Shown here piece by piece: positions 15,645-26,300 of a DNA stretch of 61,692 bases. How positions within the stretch are numbered: the stretch's first letter is position 1; each line of letters begins with the position of its first letter. The position numbers and the translations under genes were made by a program. Origin of the DNA: Lactarius indigo (taxonomy: Eukaryota > Basidiomycota > Agaricomycetes > Russulales > Russulaceae); NCBI GenBank assembly GCA_025766275.1, contig JAFKAC010000214.1:1-61692 (forward strand), read 5' to 3'. Under the pieces are notes generated by a model. The model did no database searches. It was not told the origin of the DNA and saw only the letters and a program-made list of their open reading frames with translations.

Positions 15645-16120
15645 TGTTACGGTTCTCGTATTCGGACCCTTACTGTACCGGTTGCGACTACGGCGGTAAG
15701 GTAGATTAGTCGCGGACTTAACCACGGTGATACGGTAGTGCGATAGGTGATACTGTACGATAGCTGACTGATGACAGACGCCACTAAATACTGGTAGTAG
15801 TGGTATCTGGTTCGAGGTACTTACGCGATACGTTGGACGCTACCTACGGTGACTCATAGCAGCGCTTCTAAGCCTGCTCTAACTTGTATTTAAGCCATCT
15901 TGTGAAGACCAAGATACGCCATCTTGGTCTTCTTCAATCGTCACTTCTTGTCTTCTCTTCTTCTTCGCCTCTGCCGCAGCAGCAGTAGGACCTCAGTTAT
16001 ACTAGTGTCTTCGAACATCTAGACAAGCCTTCGTGCCATACGCCTTAGGGCGTGACCAGCTAAGTTACCAAAGTCGCCCTTGTCAAGCTCAAGTCGAGCT
16101 AGCGCTGTGACGGCGTTACA
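15645..16120 (+). repeat. Gypsy2 5' LTR
   Basis: 476 bp, TGTTACGGTTCTC to GGCGTTACA. TATTTAA at 15887 and the 11-nt cap-site motif at 15921 stand at the same 34-nt spacing as in Gypsy1. Confidence 0.95.
15887..15931 (+). promoter_or_regulatory. Gypsy2 TATA box, predicted cap site and self-priming sequence
   Basis: TATTTAA at 15887-15893; 34 nt later ATCTTGGTCTT (15921-15931), preceded by AAGACCAAGAT, which makes an inverted repeat. The motif is the reverse complement of the PBS at 16123-16133. Since the rest of this LTR has diverged from Gypsy1, keeping this segment suggests function. Confidence 0.7.
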
Positions 16121-16122
16121 TT

Positions 16123-16133
16123 AAGACCAAGAT
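16123..16133 (+). promoter_or_regulatory. Gypsy2 primer-binding site, self-primed type
   Basis: AAGACCAAGAT, 2 nt after the LTR, pairs with the predicted RNA 5' end (15921-15931) over 11 nt. Same sequence and place as in Gypsy1. Confidence 0.7.
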
Positions 16134-16141
16134 CATTCACT

Positions 16142-18145
16142 GTGGCGACCGTTAACACCAGAGATCAGTGGACGAACTTCCGTCCTTACCATCTAGACAG
16201 AAGAGGAGATCGCAACGTACCAACTCGATTCCTAGGAGCAGCCAGGTGGAGAGACCGAGGAGACGAAACTGGGTACTTTGTAGAGTTCAACGGACCTACA
16301 AGGTTCAGACCTGTTGAGTTCAATTTCGACCACCTGTGTTGGGTAGAAATTACGTGGAACCCCGTAGACCATCGCTGGGACGTCGTCAGACCAGCAGGAA
16401 GACAATACCAGTGCGACATAGATGCACGCGAACTCAATTCACGGGCCGATTGGGGACCTATCGACGGCCAATTACGAGAACACTCCACGGGAGAAGCGGT
16501 TAGTGAAGAAACGGAAGAAGAACAAAGTGAGGAAGGACGACCCGCGAGTATCGGACCTATTGAGCAATATACCATCCAACGAGCTGAGTCTCTACACATC
16601 TCAGAAACCCCAGAAGTCATTCACGTACGATCACCAGCAGCAGAAATGGCGACCACCACCATGACGGCCGAAGAAATTATGGCTGTCAGAGAACAAGCGG
16701 CGCGAGAAGCTGCTGAAGCAATTAGACAAGAGTCACAACGAAACCTCATGCCCATTAACCCTGAGACAGGGCACCGCATGACAGCAGATGACGCAGCAAT
16801 TTTTCGGGCTATCGGACCCGACCAAGGAGACCCTCCGTCAGGGGGGGAAGCAAGACGAGAATTACCACTAGATCCTCCACCAGGTTGGGGAGGACCACCG
16901 GGGGACGATTTTCCTCGGCGTCCAGGAAGAGGAGGGAATCCGCCTGACCTCCCGAATAACCCACCAGGAGGAGGACCCCCAGGAGGAGGACCCCCAGGAG
17001 GGGGTGGAGGCGGCGGTGGCGGCGGCGCAGGAGGAGGGGGACACGGACATGAAAAACTAACCGGTGAACCCCCCACCATCTTTGACGGAGACCGTACTAA
17101 AGTGGATTCGTTCCTCACACAATGGCACGTGTACTGGGGAATGAATCTCGACACCCCCGTCATGCGCAACGACTACCGACGAAGCCTCCTCTTCTTGTCC
17201 TACATAAAGGGGGTATCAGTCAGCGAATGGGTACTCTCGTACCTCAAATGGCTCAATCGGCAGATACAGCGAGGGATAGACCAACATACGTGCGACCTAT
17301 GGAACGCGGTGGCAGAGGGGTTTAACCAAAGGTTCGTCAACACCCTCGAACGAGAGCAAGCTCAAGCGCTTCTTAGAAAGGGGCTCAAAATGGTTGATGG
17401 AGATATTGACAAGTACGTCAATGAGTTTGAAGAAGCCGCCAGGAAAGCAGGATACCGCCTCAACGACCCCCAAACGATCGATCTCTTCACGAAGGGATTA
17501 CCCAAAAAACTTTACGAGAAGACCTACGATCTGGACGAACCGGAGACGTTCGACGAATGGAAACGAGTGACGCTCCGAAGGCAACGCAACTACATCCACA
17601 TCCGTGCGCGAGTAGATGAGTACAAGGACACCAAACCCAAAAAGACAGGCAATGCCGGGTGGACCGTCCCTCAAAACCTCGCCAACCCATGGGCAATGGA
17701 CACTTCCGCAGACAGAACAAAGGCACGGTTAGCAGGATCGGAGGAAATCGACTACAGTAAGCCGTCGTATACTGGCTTACCCCCCTTCCCACCAAGGGGA
17801 GGACCAGGAGCCAGAGGGCGAGGACGGGGAGGGTCACGACGAGACCTAAGGACGGTGTTGTGTTACAACTGTAATGCACCGGGTCATCTCTCACGAAACT
17901 GCCCCCATCCTAGACAGCCACGACAGTGGCAATCACAAAACCCCGGACCTTCCAATGTTCGGACGACGGAGACCAACTACTATACGCAAGAGTCCCCGCC
18001 AGTCCAGATACAGGCCGCTTCAACTAGCAAAACAGCTGAGGAACGCGCCAAAGAATGGCTCACCGGAGTCGCAAACGCACCCGACGAAGTAAAAGATCTG
18101 ATATTACAGGATCTATGGGGAAAAGAGGGTTTTCGGAGCGCCTGA
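16142..18145 (+). CDS. Gypsy2 Gag (predicted GUG start)
   Basis: 667 codons without interruption. GTG 16142 lies in ACT-GTG-G context (A at -3, G at +4). An in-frame TAG at 16100-16102 and the absence of any ATG between 15921 and 16421 exclude an AUG for the conserved N-terminal domain (TRDQWTNFRPYH, RRGDRNVPTRFLGAARW). The first in-frame AUG is about 500 nt in, at the homologous place to AUG 2573 of Gypsy1. Next come a Gly/Pro-rich stretch (near 16850-17045), a capsid-like domain (TQWHVYWGMN to YDLDEPETFDEWKR), NPWAMDTSADRTKARLAG, and a CCHC knuckle (CYNCNAPGHLSRNC). It ends 90 nt inside the pol frame. Confidence 0.85.
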   Translation: MATVNTRDQWTNFRPYHLDRRGDRNVPTRFLGAARWRDRGDETGYFVEFNGPTRFRPVEFNFDHLCWVEITWNPVDHRWDVVRPAGRQYQCDIDARELNSRADWGPIDGQLREHSTGEAVSEETEEEQSEEGRPASIGPIEQYTIQRAESLHISETPEVIHVRSPAAEMATTTMTAEEIMAVREQAAREAAEAIRQESQRNLMPINPETGHRMTADDAAIFRAIGPDQGDPPSGGEARRELPLDPPPGWGGPPGDDFPRRPGRGGNPPDLPNNPPGGGPPGGGPPGGGGGGGGGGAGGGGHGHEKLTGEPPTIFDGDRTKVDSFLTQWHVYWGMNLDTPVMRNDYRRSLLFLSYIKGVSVSEWVLSYLKWLNRQIQRGIDQHTCDLWNAVAEGFNQRFVNTLEREQAQALLRKGLKMVDGDIDKYVNEFEEAARKAGYRLNDPQTIDLFTKGLPKKLYEKTYDLDEPETFDEWKRVTLRRQRNYIHIRARVDEYKDTKPKKTGNAGWTVPQNLANPWAMDTSADRTKARLAGSEEIDYSKPSYTGLPPFPPRGGPGARGRGRGGSRRDLRTVLCYNCNAPGHLSRNCPHPRQPRQWQSQNPGPSNVRTTETNYYTQESPPVQIQAASTSKTAEERAKEWLTGVANAPDEVKDLILQDLWGKEGFRSA

Positions 18146-20136
18146 ACCCATCGGCCTGGGTGAGGGCTTTAAACTGTAATTCTGTAATCATGACGCGCTT
18201 TCGTTCTCTTCGAATTCCAGTCTCGATTCGCACGAATTATCGAATGGCCGACATAAGAGCATTAGTGGATTCGGGGGCCACCGACAACTTCATACACCCG
18301 AACTTCGTCAAGAAAATGGGCATAGGGGTCCAACAGTTAGACCAACCACGGAAGGTCTGGAATATAGACAGCACAGAAAACAAAGCTGGGTCCATCACTC
18401 ACTTCACCGACCTAGACGTATATGCCAACGGATACCACAGAACCATGCGATTTCTCATCACCAATCTCGGAAGTGAAGAAATCGTCCTGGGATATCCTTG
18501 GTTGGCAACCTACGAGCCAACCATCAACTGGCGAGACGCGGTCATACATGAAAAGGTTATGCCGGTCGTAATCAGCACACAGGACAGTCTAGACCGTCAT
18601 ACCATCATCGCGACCACACTAACGGACAATGAAAAGGAAGCAATAACCCTCGAATTGGATGAGGAAGACACGTACTTGCGAGCGACTACGTCCACAGAAC
18701 TGGCAATCCGAGCGAAAGGGGAGGAAGAACCCGTGGAGCTGCCGGCAGTCTACCACGCCTTTCAACAACTCTTCAGTGAAGAAGCATCACAACGATTCCC
18801 TCCTGCCAGGCCATGGGATCACGCAATAGATTTCAAACCCAATACCCCCTCAGCAATAGACTGCAAAATATACCCGTTAACGCAAGAAGAAGAAGGGAAA
18901 CTCAAAGAGTTCCTAGATGAGAAGCTGCAGCAAGGGTATTTAAGACCCTCCATCTCCCCGTACGCATCTTCATTCTTCTTCGTTAAAAAGAAGGACGGAA
19001 AACTACGTCCCGTACAGGACTATCGTACAATCAATTCATACACCATACGAAATCAATACCCACTTCCCCTGATTCAAGACCTCATTTATGACCTTAGCAA
19101 TGCCCATATTTATACGAAACTCGACATCCGCTGGGGGTACAACAACATCCGCATACGGGACGGTGACCAAGAAAAGGCGGCCTTCAAGACCAAGTTTGGC
19201 CTTTTTGAGCCAACGGTCATGTTCTTTGGTCTCACCAACTCGCCGGCCACCTTTCAAACAATGATGAACCATATTTACCGCGATACCATCGCGAAACACG
19301 AACTCCGCGGAACCGTTATTCGTGTCTACATGGACGACATTGGCATAGCCACGCGCGAGGGCTCCACATCCGCTGACCACATTGCTGCGGTAACAGACGT
19401 TCTCCGCGTTGCTCAAGAACACGACCTCTATTTCAAGCTCGAAAAATGTCTCTTCCATCAACCTCGGATGGATTACCTGGGGGTAATCCTTGAAAGGGGG
19501 GTAACACGTATGGACCCGGTAAAAGTTCGCAGTATCAGAGACTGGCCAACACCAACTAAGGTCAGGGATGTACGGTCATTCTTGGGCTTTTGCAACTTTT
19601 ACCGTCTCTTCATCCGAGGTTTCGCGTCCCATGCACGACCACTCAACCGATTAACGAGGAAAGATGCCGAGTGGAGGTGGGGAGACGAGGAGGATCGGGC
19701 CTTTAAGACCCTCAAACGACTCGTAACCAACGAACCGGTGTTAGCACACCCCAATCTACAGGACCAGTTCGAGCTAGAAGTCGACGCGTCGGGATTCGCA
19801 GTAGGTGCAGTACTCTTGCAAAAGAAAAATGACGGTCGCAAGCACCCCATAGGATATTATTCGGCAACACTAAACGAAGTAGAACGAAATTACGATATCT
19901 ATGACCTAGAACTCCTTGCCATCGTCAAAGCTCTGCGCCACTGGAGACCCCTACTCGCAGGATCTCCGCACAAGATCAAAATATTTTCAGACCACCTCAA
20001 TCTCCAGTACTGGAAGACCCCGCAAAAGATTAGTCGACGGGTTGCCCGAGAGGTATTAGAGTTAATGGAGTACGACTTCGAAATCCACCACATCAAAGGG
20101 AAGAACAATGGGAGAGCGGATGCGCTATCAAGATGA
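18055..20136 (+). CDS. Gypsy2 Pol, protease-RT-RNase H segment, ending at a nonsense TGA
   Basis: The frame opens within gag; production is expected by -1 slip at 18127-18133. Protease DSGATDNF near 18268; reverse transcriptase with KKKDGKLRPVQDYR and YMDD at 19327-19338; RNase H with EVDASGF and the end HHIKGKNNGRADALSR. The frame then meets TGA at 20134-20136. Gypsy5 has CGA and Gypsy1 AGA here, so this is a recent C-to-T change and Pol is cut before integrase. Confidence 0.9.
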   Translation: MAHRSRKRTRRSKRSDITGSMGKRGFSERLNPSAWVRALNCNSVIMTRFRSLRIPVSIRTNYRMADIRALVDSGATDNFIHPNFVKKMGIGVQQLDQPRKVWNIDSTENKAGSITHFTDLDVYANGYHRTMRFLITNLGSEEIVLGYPWLATYEPTINWRDAVIHEKVMPVVISTQDSLDRHTIIATTLTDNEKEAITLELDEEDTYLRATTSTELAIRAKGEEEPVELPAVYHAFQQLFSEEASQRFPPARPWDHAIDFKPNTPSAIDCKIYPLTQEEEGKLKEFLDEKLQQGYLRPSISPYASSFFFVKKKDGKLRPVQDYRTINSYTIRNQYPLPLIQDLIYDLSNAHIYTKLDIRWGYNNIRIRDGDQEKAAFKTKFGLFEPTVMFFGLTNSPATFQTMMNHIYRDTIAKHELRGTVIRVYMDDIGIATREGSTSADHIAAVTDVLRVAQEHDLYFKLEKCLFHQPRMDYLGVILERGVTRMDPVKVRSIRDWPTPTKVRDVRSFLGFCNFYRLFIRGFASHARPLNRLTRKDAEWRWGDEEDRAFKTLKRLVTNEPVLAHPNLQDQFELEVDASGFAVGAVLLQKKNDGRKHPIGYYSATLNEVERNYDIYDLELLAIVKALRHWRPLLAGSPHKIKIFSDHLNLQYWKTPQKISRRVAREVLELMEYDFEIHHIKGKNNGRADALSR
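18127..18133 (+). promoter_or_regulatory. Gypsy2 putative -1 frameshift site G_GGT_TTT
   Basis: Gag codons GAG GGT TTT CGG; slipping by -1 continues into GGG TTT TCG of pol. Same heptamer and same position as in Gypsy1, although the flanking codons differ. Confidence 0.6.
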
Positions 20137-22854
20137 CCGGACTACAACCAAGGGGAAGGAGACAACCAAGGTGTGGTCGTCTTACCTCCCGAGGTATTCA
20201 TACGAGCCACTAACGTTGCGCGCACACTGGAAATACATCCCATGATGCAACCACCGAGGCGACGACAAGACCCCGCCATAATCAAGACCTGGGTCGACGC
20301 CCATCGCCTCAAAAAGATAGAAGGAGAATGGTATAAAGACGGGCGACTGGTAGTCACAGGACCCATGACGACGTATCGGGCCATCATACAAGATCACCAC
20401 GACCCACCAGTACATGGACACCCCGGGATAAGTAGGACGCAACGAATCGTAGAGCGACATCACTGGTGGCCAAACATCCGCCGGGACGTATATGAATACG
20501 TTACAGGATGTGCGGACTGTCAGCGAAACAAAGTCAATACCAGACCAACTCGCGCCCCATTGCACCCAATCACCGCCGTCACAGACGCCCCTCCTTTCCA
20601 TACCATCGCCCTCGATTTTATCACTAAATTGCCAGTCTCCCAGTCGTATGACAGCATCCTAACCGTCACGGACCACGACTGTAGCAAGGCGTCCATATTC
20701 ATCCCATGCAACGAGGGGATAACAGCAGAAGAGACCGCCATCCTGTACGTCAATCATGTGTTCAGACGATTCGGATTACCGCGTAAAATTATTAGTGATC
20801 GAGACCCTCGGTTCACTTCCAAGTTCACACGAGAAGCGTGCCGCATACTGGGCATTCAACAGAACATCTCCACGGCCTACCACCCACGCACGGACGGGCA
20901 GTCAGAACGAACCAACCAATGGCTTGAGCAGTATCTACGATTTTGGGCCAACGAGCGCCAAGATAACTGGGCGGAGTATCTCCCCATAGCAGAATTCGCT
21001 CATAACAATTGGCCCCATGAACACACAAAACAATCACCGTTCATGCTTCTGATGGGATACAATCCGACGGCCGATTGGACGGATAAGCCATCCCCAATTC
21101 CAAACGTGATCACCAGACTGACACAATTAAAGGAGGCGCGTCGACTTGCCCAGGACCTTATCAAAAAGGCACAAGATAGCTGGGTCCGGCATAAAGATAC
21201 CCCGCGCTATCAAGTTGGCGACCAGGTATGGCTAGAAGGAAGGCACTTGCGAACCAATCAGCCTACGGCAAAATTAGCGGCGCGACGCCACGGACCGTTT
21301 AGGGTGGTACAGGTGATGTCTCCATATAACTACCGGCTTGAACTTCCCACGCAGTGGAGCATCCATCCAGTATTTCACATCGATCTTCTCACGCCATACA
21401 AAAGTACGGCCTTACACGGTGAAAACTTCTCACGACCACTGCCGGATCTTGTGGAAGGCGAGGAGGAATATGAAGTCGAAGCCATTCTAGATTCGCGGCA
21501 TTTCGGCCGCCGCAAGAAGCTCCAATACCTCGTCAAGTGGAAGGGCTACCCAGACTCGGAGAACCAATGGGTCGATAAGGATGACGTATTTGCGCCAGAT
21601 GCGATCAAGGCGTATCAAGCGGGCCGGATGACCATACGATCCCTTAAAAGTCGGTCCATGAACGACCAAGGAGAGCATCCCTCCTACCTCCGATCCACTC
21701 ATACTTCTATGCCCACCTCTCCTCGTAGACATGTCACCACGGCGATCCTCCTCGACCAAGTCACACAAGACGCCGCCAACCTCATCGAAGACGACGAAGA
21801 AACCGTGGTTCAACAGGTCCAGCTCACTCCGTACACACCTGCAAACATGCGAGCGGGGCATATCACCGCTCAAGAATGGGCTAATGTCCTACAGAGGTTC
21901 CCCGACCCGACTCACCAGCCCGACGATGAGCAGCAGCATGCCGTCGCTCACATCTTCAGAGACGACAACGGCAATCGAGAACCCATCGCCGTCATCCCCC
22001 CAGGTGACGACCTCATCGGCACAAGGGGAATTCTCCCTGCCGACCGTCCCCTCGAAGACCCAACAGGAGTTAGAAGCAGCGGAGGATTGGCGGAGGATGG
22101 CGAAGGAGTGGGCCGACGAACAACTGTGCTTAGCGCAGAGGAGATTGAGCGAGTTGCGGCAGCGCAGGCAACGCTCCCTAACGACGAGGCTCACGCTGAC
22201 GACGAGGATTACTACCCGGTCAGACACCCCCTCCTTCGAACGCACAGCCACCCTACTAATCCCCGAATCACCCCATGGCTCGTCCACACTGACGGAACCC
22301 CCATGTCTCGAGGACGTGTGCGACTGCCCGGCGTCGCACTTCACACCCCCATCACGCACGACGACGACCCAGCGCAGGTCCTTGCGCCTGAAGGGTTCAG
22401 GGCGAATCGACAGCCCCATTACATTCACTTCCCCATCACCGGACCCGATGGCGTAGAGAGGAACGCCAGCCACATTCAGATCGTTGGAGGTGCAAATCCT
22501 TTTGTACTGGGACTTATCCCAGGTTCCCCCCATCTCTACGGCAAACCCCTCTACGCCTTCCCGATGCTATCGGCTGCGGGACGCGCCTTCATCGCCCACG
22601 AGGATCTAGTCATCCTCGCCTCCGACAAGATCACGGACCGCGCCTTGAACCGCATCGGGGACGAGTCCCTGACTGCGGAGGTGACACGTTATCGAGCAGC
22701 CGCGTATGAAGAAGAACGGCTTGCAGCTTGCATTCGCCAGCTCCAGGCAATGCGACTATCGGCGAGGGACGACAAGCGGGATTGTATCTACCGCTTGGAA
22801 CGGGCTAACGTCTTCGAGAGGATCAGTGATGAGCAGTCCACGTGGACGGCGTGA
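20137..22854 (+). CDS. Gypsy2 Pol, integrase-chromodomain-C-terminal segment (after the nonsense codon)
   Basis: Same frame, beginning PDYNQGEGDNQG. Integrase zinc region (HHDPPVHGHPG, CADCQRNK), catalytic D in LDFITKLP, D in ISDRDPRF and E in DGQSERTNQW; then GPFRVVQVMSPYNYRLELP, chromodomain YEVEAILDSRHFGRRKKLQYLVKWKGY, and a 400-residue extension. The extension shares with Gypsy1 GHITAQEW/GPITSEEL, EGFRANR, HYIHFPITGPDG, NPFVLGL, YGKPLYA and a final coiled-coil-like segment (DCIYRLERANVFERI). Ends TGA 22852-22854. It is not translated unless the TGA is read through. Confidence 0.85.
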   Translation, partial: PDYNQGEGDNQGVVVLPPEVFIRATNVARTLEIHPMMQPPRRRQDPAIIKTWVDAHRLKKIEGEWYKDGRLVVTGPMTTYRAIIQDHHDPPVHGHPGISRTQRIVERHHWWPNIRRDVYEYVTGCADCQRNKVNTRPTRAPLHPITAVTDAPPFHTIALDFITKLPVSQSYDSILTVTDHDCSKASIFIPCNEGITAEETAILYVNHVFRRFGLPRKIISDRDPRFTSKFTREACRILGIQQNISTAYHPRTDGQSERTNQWLEQYLRFWANERQDNWAEYLPIAEFAHNNWPHEHTKQSPFMLLMGYNPTADWTDKPSPIPNVITRLTQLKEARRLAQDLIKKAQDSWVRHKDTPRYQVGDQVWLEGRHLRTNQPTAKLAARRHGPFRVVQVMSPYNYRLELPTQWSIHPVFHIDLLTPYKSTALHGENFSRPLPDLVEGEEEYEVEAILDSRHFGRRKKLQYLVKWKGYPDSENQWVDKDDVFAPDAIKAYQAGRMTIRSLKSRSMNDQGEHPSYLRSTHTSMPTSPRRHVTTAILLDQVTQDAANLIEDDEETVVQQVQLTPYTPANMRAGHITAQEWANVLQRFPDPTHQPDDEQQHAVAHIFRDDNGNREPIAVIPPGDDLIGTRGILPADRPLEDPTGVRSSGGLAEDGEGVGRRTTVLSAEEIERVAAAQATLPNDEAHADDEDYYPVRHPLLRTHSHPTNPRITPWLVHTDGTPMSRGRVRLPGVALHTPITHDDDPAQVLAPEGFRANRQPHYIHFPITGPDGVERNASHIQIVGGANPFVLGLIPGSPHLYGKPLYAFPMLSAAGRAFIAHEDLVILASDKITDRALNRIGDESLTAEVTRYRAAAYEEERLAACIRQLQAMRLSARDDKRDCIYRLERANVFERISDEQSTWTA
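21731..22456 (+). CDS. Overprinted ORF in the +1 frame of Gypsy2 pol C-terminus
   Basis: 241 codons from ATG 21731 to TAG, wholly inside pol. Ser/Thr/Arg-rich start, a helix DWRRMAKEWADEQLCLAQRR at about residue 118, and the tail LKGSGRIDSPITF. It is the counterpart of 7634-8437 in Gypsy1: same relative frame, ATG at the same pol position, helix at codon 120 against 126 in Gypsy1. No known homologue recognised. The similarity could partly be a by-product of pol conservation in the tail, but less so in the helix, where pol itself is poorly conserved. Confidence 0.45.
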   Translation: MSPRRSSSTKSHKTPPTSSKTTKKPWFNRSSSLRTHLQTCERGISPLKNGLMSYRGSPTRLTSPTMSSSMPSLTSSETTTAIENPSPSSPQVTTSSAQGEFSLPTVPSKTQQELEAAEDWRRMAKEWADEQLCLAQRRLSELRQRRQRSLTTRLTLTTRITTRSDTPSFERTATLLIPESPHGSSTLTEPPCLEDVCDCPASHFTPPSRTTTTQRRSLRLKGSGRIDSPITFTSPSPDPMA

Positions 22855-22896
22855 GATTTCCGGTGAGTCTGGGGACTCACGCTAAGAAGGGGGTGG

Positions 22897-23372
22897 TGTT
22901 ACGGTTCTCGTATTCGGACCCTTACTGTACCGGTTGCGACTACGGCGGTAAGGTAGATTAGTCGCGGACTTAACCACGGTGATACGGTAGTGCGATAGGT
23001 GATACTGTACGATAGCTGACTGATGACAGACGCCACTAAATACTGGTAGTAGTGGTATCTGGTTCGAGGTACTTACGCGATACGTTGGACGCTACCTACG
23101 GTGACTCATAGCAGCGCTTCTAAGCCTGCTCTAACTTGTATTTAAGCCATCTTGTGAAGACCAAGATACGCCATCTTGGTCTTCTTCAATCGTCACTTCT
23201 TGTCTTCTCTTCTTCTTCGCCTCTGCCGCAGCAGCAGTAGGACCTCAGTTATACTAGTGTCTTCGAACATCTAGACAAGCCTTCGTGCCATACGCCTTAG
23301 GGCGTGACCAGCTAAGTTACCAAAGTCGCCCTTGTCAAGCTCAAGTCGAGCTAACGCTGTGACGGCGTTACA
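22897..23372 (+). repeat. Gypsy2 3' LTR
   Basis: 476 bp; preceded by the polypurine tract AAGAAGGGGGTGG (about 22884-22896), followed by the TSD TTCAT and the resumed Copia1 pol frame. Confidence 0.95.
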
Positions 23373-23377
23373 TTCAT

Positions 23378-26300
23378 GGACAATCACTATTTTGGCTAGA
23401 TGCCTCTATATCTAATCTAACTGAGTCGGATTATGCCAACATATCTGCATTGCAAAATGTGGATTATGACCTTATGCATCATTGCCTCGGACACCCATCT
23501 AAAGAGGTTCTAAGACGATCTAAGGAAAGCACTAAGGGTTTCCCTGACGGGATTGTAATTCCGACCTCTGATAAACTATGTCCAGGATGTGCGCAAGGCA
23601 AAATGCCTGCAGCATCTCATCCTCCTTCTGAGACTAGGGCTAAAGCCTCTTTTAGTCGGATTCATTCCGATCTAAAATGCTTCCCTATACCGTCATATCA
23701 CAAGTACAAGTATTTTATCGTCTTCTTCAATGATTATACTTCTTTTGCTTGGATCACTCTCTTACAGGATAAAGCCTCCGCTATTACTGCTTTAAAGCAG
23801 TGGCTTGTACTGATTAAAAATCAGTTCAACGCTACCATAGAAGAGTGGATGTCTGATGCTGGCGGTGAATATAAATCGGATGCTTTCCTTAAGCAGTTAA
23901 AGGATGCCGACATTACAGTGCTACAGTCCGCACCACATACCCCACAGCAGAATGGCTGCGCTGAGCACTTTATGCGTACTGTCATGGACAAAGCTCAGGC
24001 TATGCGCCTTGATGCTTGTTTACCTCAGAGTTGGTGGGAATTTGCAGTTTTACATGCTACACATTGTTATAATAGAACTCCAATTAGTCGCCTTCAATGG
24101 CAGACTCCCTATGGACTATTATACAATGAGAAACCTGATATTGCTCATCTTCAAGTCTTTGGATCGGGTGCTTATGTCCATATCCCTGAAGCTCGCCAGG
24201 TGAATAAACTTTCCCCTAAAAGCGAACTAATGATCTACCTTGGTAGGGGATCTGGAATGAAGGCTGATGTCTTCATGCGCACTCCAAATACTTTGTTTTA
24301 CTCGGACAAAGCTCTCTTTGATGAAGCATTGTTTCCCAGGTGTCCATTGGACAGTGTTAGGAGTAAACCTAAAGGTGTTACTCAGTTAGATGACACAGCC
24401 TCTGATGATGAGCTGTTAAATGATGATACCACTCCTGATGTTGATGACGACCCTCCACCTGAGCCTCCTAAAGTGAGAAGTGCTCCACAAGCCCCTGTGG
24501 CACCTCCTCCTAGTACGTCTACTGGAGGAAGTGGACCGCAGCTACCTCCGCCTTTACCACCGCAACCCGTACCAGGTCCTAGTCAGCCTAGGAGGTTGGC
24601 GCGTACAAGGAAACAAACTTCTCGTCCAGATAATGTCTATGGAGATAGGCCTCCTACTACGATAATTCGTGACATTGAGCGGACTCACACATGGCGACAG
24701 TTGACTGGTGACCAGCCGAGTAGCTCTCGGTTATGTTCATGTCAAGATCAGACGGTACCAGGAGATTTTCCTGAGCAACCCGAGTCTGGTCCTCCTTGTG
24801 CATCGGGTGATAATCCGCACCTTTCGGACGATGAAGTAGAGCAGCAATTGCTCACCCGCCTTGCTCAGGAAGGGGGAGTCAAATTTCTAGATCTTCTGCT
24901 TGCCAAAGCAGTTTCACCAACAGATCTAGACGCACCTGATACCTCTAATATTCGAGAATGGACTTATTGGGACATTCTAAAGATGCCAAGCGACTCTCAG
25001 GAGGAGTGGCGTAATGTGTGTAAAGAGGAACTAGCTTCCCTTCACAATCGCAATGTCTATGAACTTGTTAACCCGCCAAAAGGCAGAAAGGTTATCAAGA
25101 ATCGATGGGTATTTGACTTAAAGTCAGATGGTCGAAAGAAAGCCAGGCTAGTTGCCAAAGGCTTTTCTCAGGTTGAAGGCATTGATTATGACGAAATATT
25201 CTCGCCTGTGGTACGGTTTGAGACCGTCCGGATGATGCTTGCACTTGCAGCACTAAAAGATTGGCACATCTCTGGACTAGACGTCAAAACAGCATTCCTG
25301 TATGGGGACCTCGATGAGGAACTCTACATGGAACAACCTGAAGGGTTTAAAATCCCTGGCCAACAACATAAAGTGATGTGCCTTAGAAAAGCCATTTATG
25401 GACTTAAACAAGCTGCTCTCACTTGGTGGAGAGCGCTAGATAAGTCTATGGGTACTCTAAGCTGTACACGTCTACAATCAGACTCAGGTCTCTTTGTAAA
25501 TGAGGAAAAGACAATTGTCATAATTGTCTATGTTGATGATGTCCTCTTCCTCAGAAAAAACAAAAAACACATTGATTCCCTGAAGCAGCGCTTTATGAAG
25601 ATCTGGGAGTGCAGAGATCTTGGAGATACCAAGGAGTTTCTTCGAATGCGCATACTACGTTCTAAGGGTAGAATCCTCATCGATCAATGGGACTACCTTC
25701 AGAAAGTACTACAGCGCTTCAAACTGATTAACGCCAAATCAGTACCAACTCCATTACCAGAAGGGTATCATCCTACCCCTAATAAGGAATCTGCATCTCC
25801 AGAACTTTGCGCTTCATACCAACAAGTGATAGGATCACTCCTATACATAATGATTGGAACGCGACCAGATATTGCCTATGCTGTTACCAAAATGGCGCAG
25901 TTTGCTGCCAATCCATCTGAGGACCACTTAAAGCGTGCACTTTATATATGCCACTATTTACTTGGTACCTCTAATTATACTTTAGTCTATGACGGCAAAA
26001 GTGATGGTGGTATAATAGCATACGCGGATTCTGATTGGGCTTCAGATCCAGTCACTAGAAAGTCCACTACGGGCTATTTAGTAAAAATGGCTAATGGAAT
26101 ATTCTGCTGGAATTCAAGAGCACAAAAATCAATTGCGCTTTCATCCACTGAAGCAGAATATATGTCGCTGTGTGATACAAGCAGACAACTGGTCTGGATA
26201 CGTTTGCTCTTTCTTGAGCTAGGAATAAATCTAGAACCAATTCCATTATGCGGAGATAATCAAGGCTCCATATTTCTATCTTCTAATCCAGTTCAAGAAA

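Larger units (their letters stand above)
15645..23372 (+). mobile_element. Gypsy2: full-length chromodomain Ty3/gypsy retrotransposon nested in Copia1
   Basis: The 476-bp LTRs at 15645-16120 and 22897-23372 differ at one position (16102 G against A). TSD TTCAT at 15640-15644 and 23373-23377. Same gene order, frame relation, self-priming signal and C-terminal Pol module as Gypsy1, yet with unrelated LTR sequence outside the cap-site region. Gag is intact. Pol has a single nonsense codon at 20134-20136, where Gypsy5 still has CGA. It is younger than Copia1. Confidence 0.95.

Noticed and set aside
16621..17169. Pro-rich minus-strand ORF in Gypsy2
   Set aside because: Reverse complement of the Gly/Pro-rich part of Gag; low complexity only.
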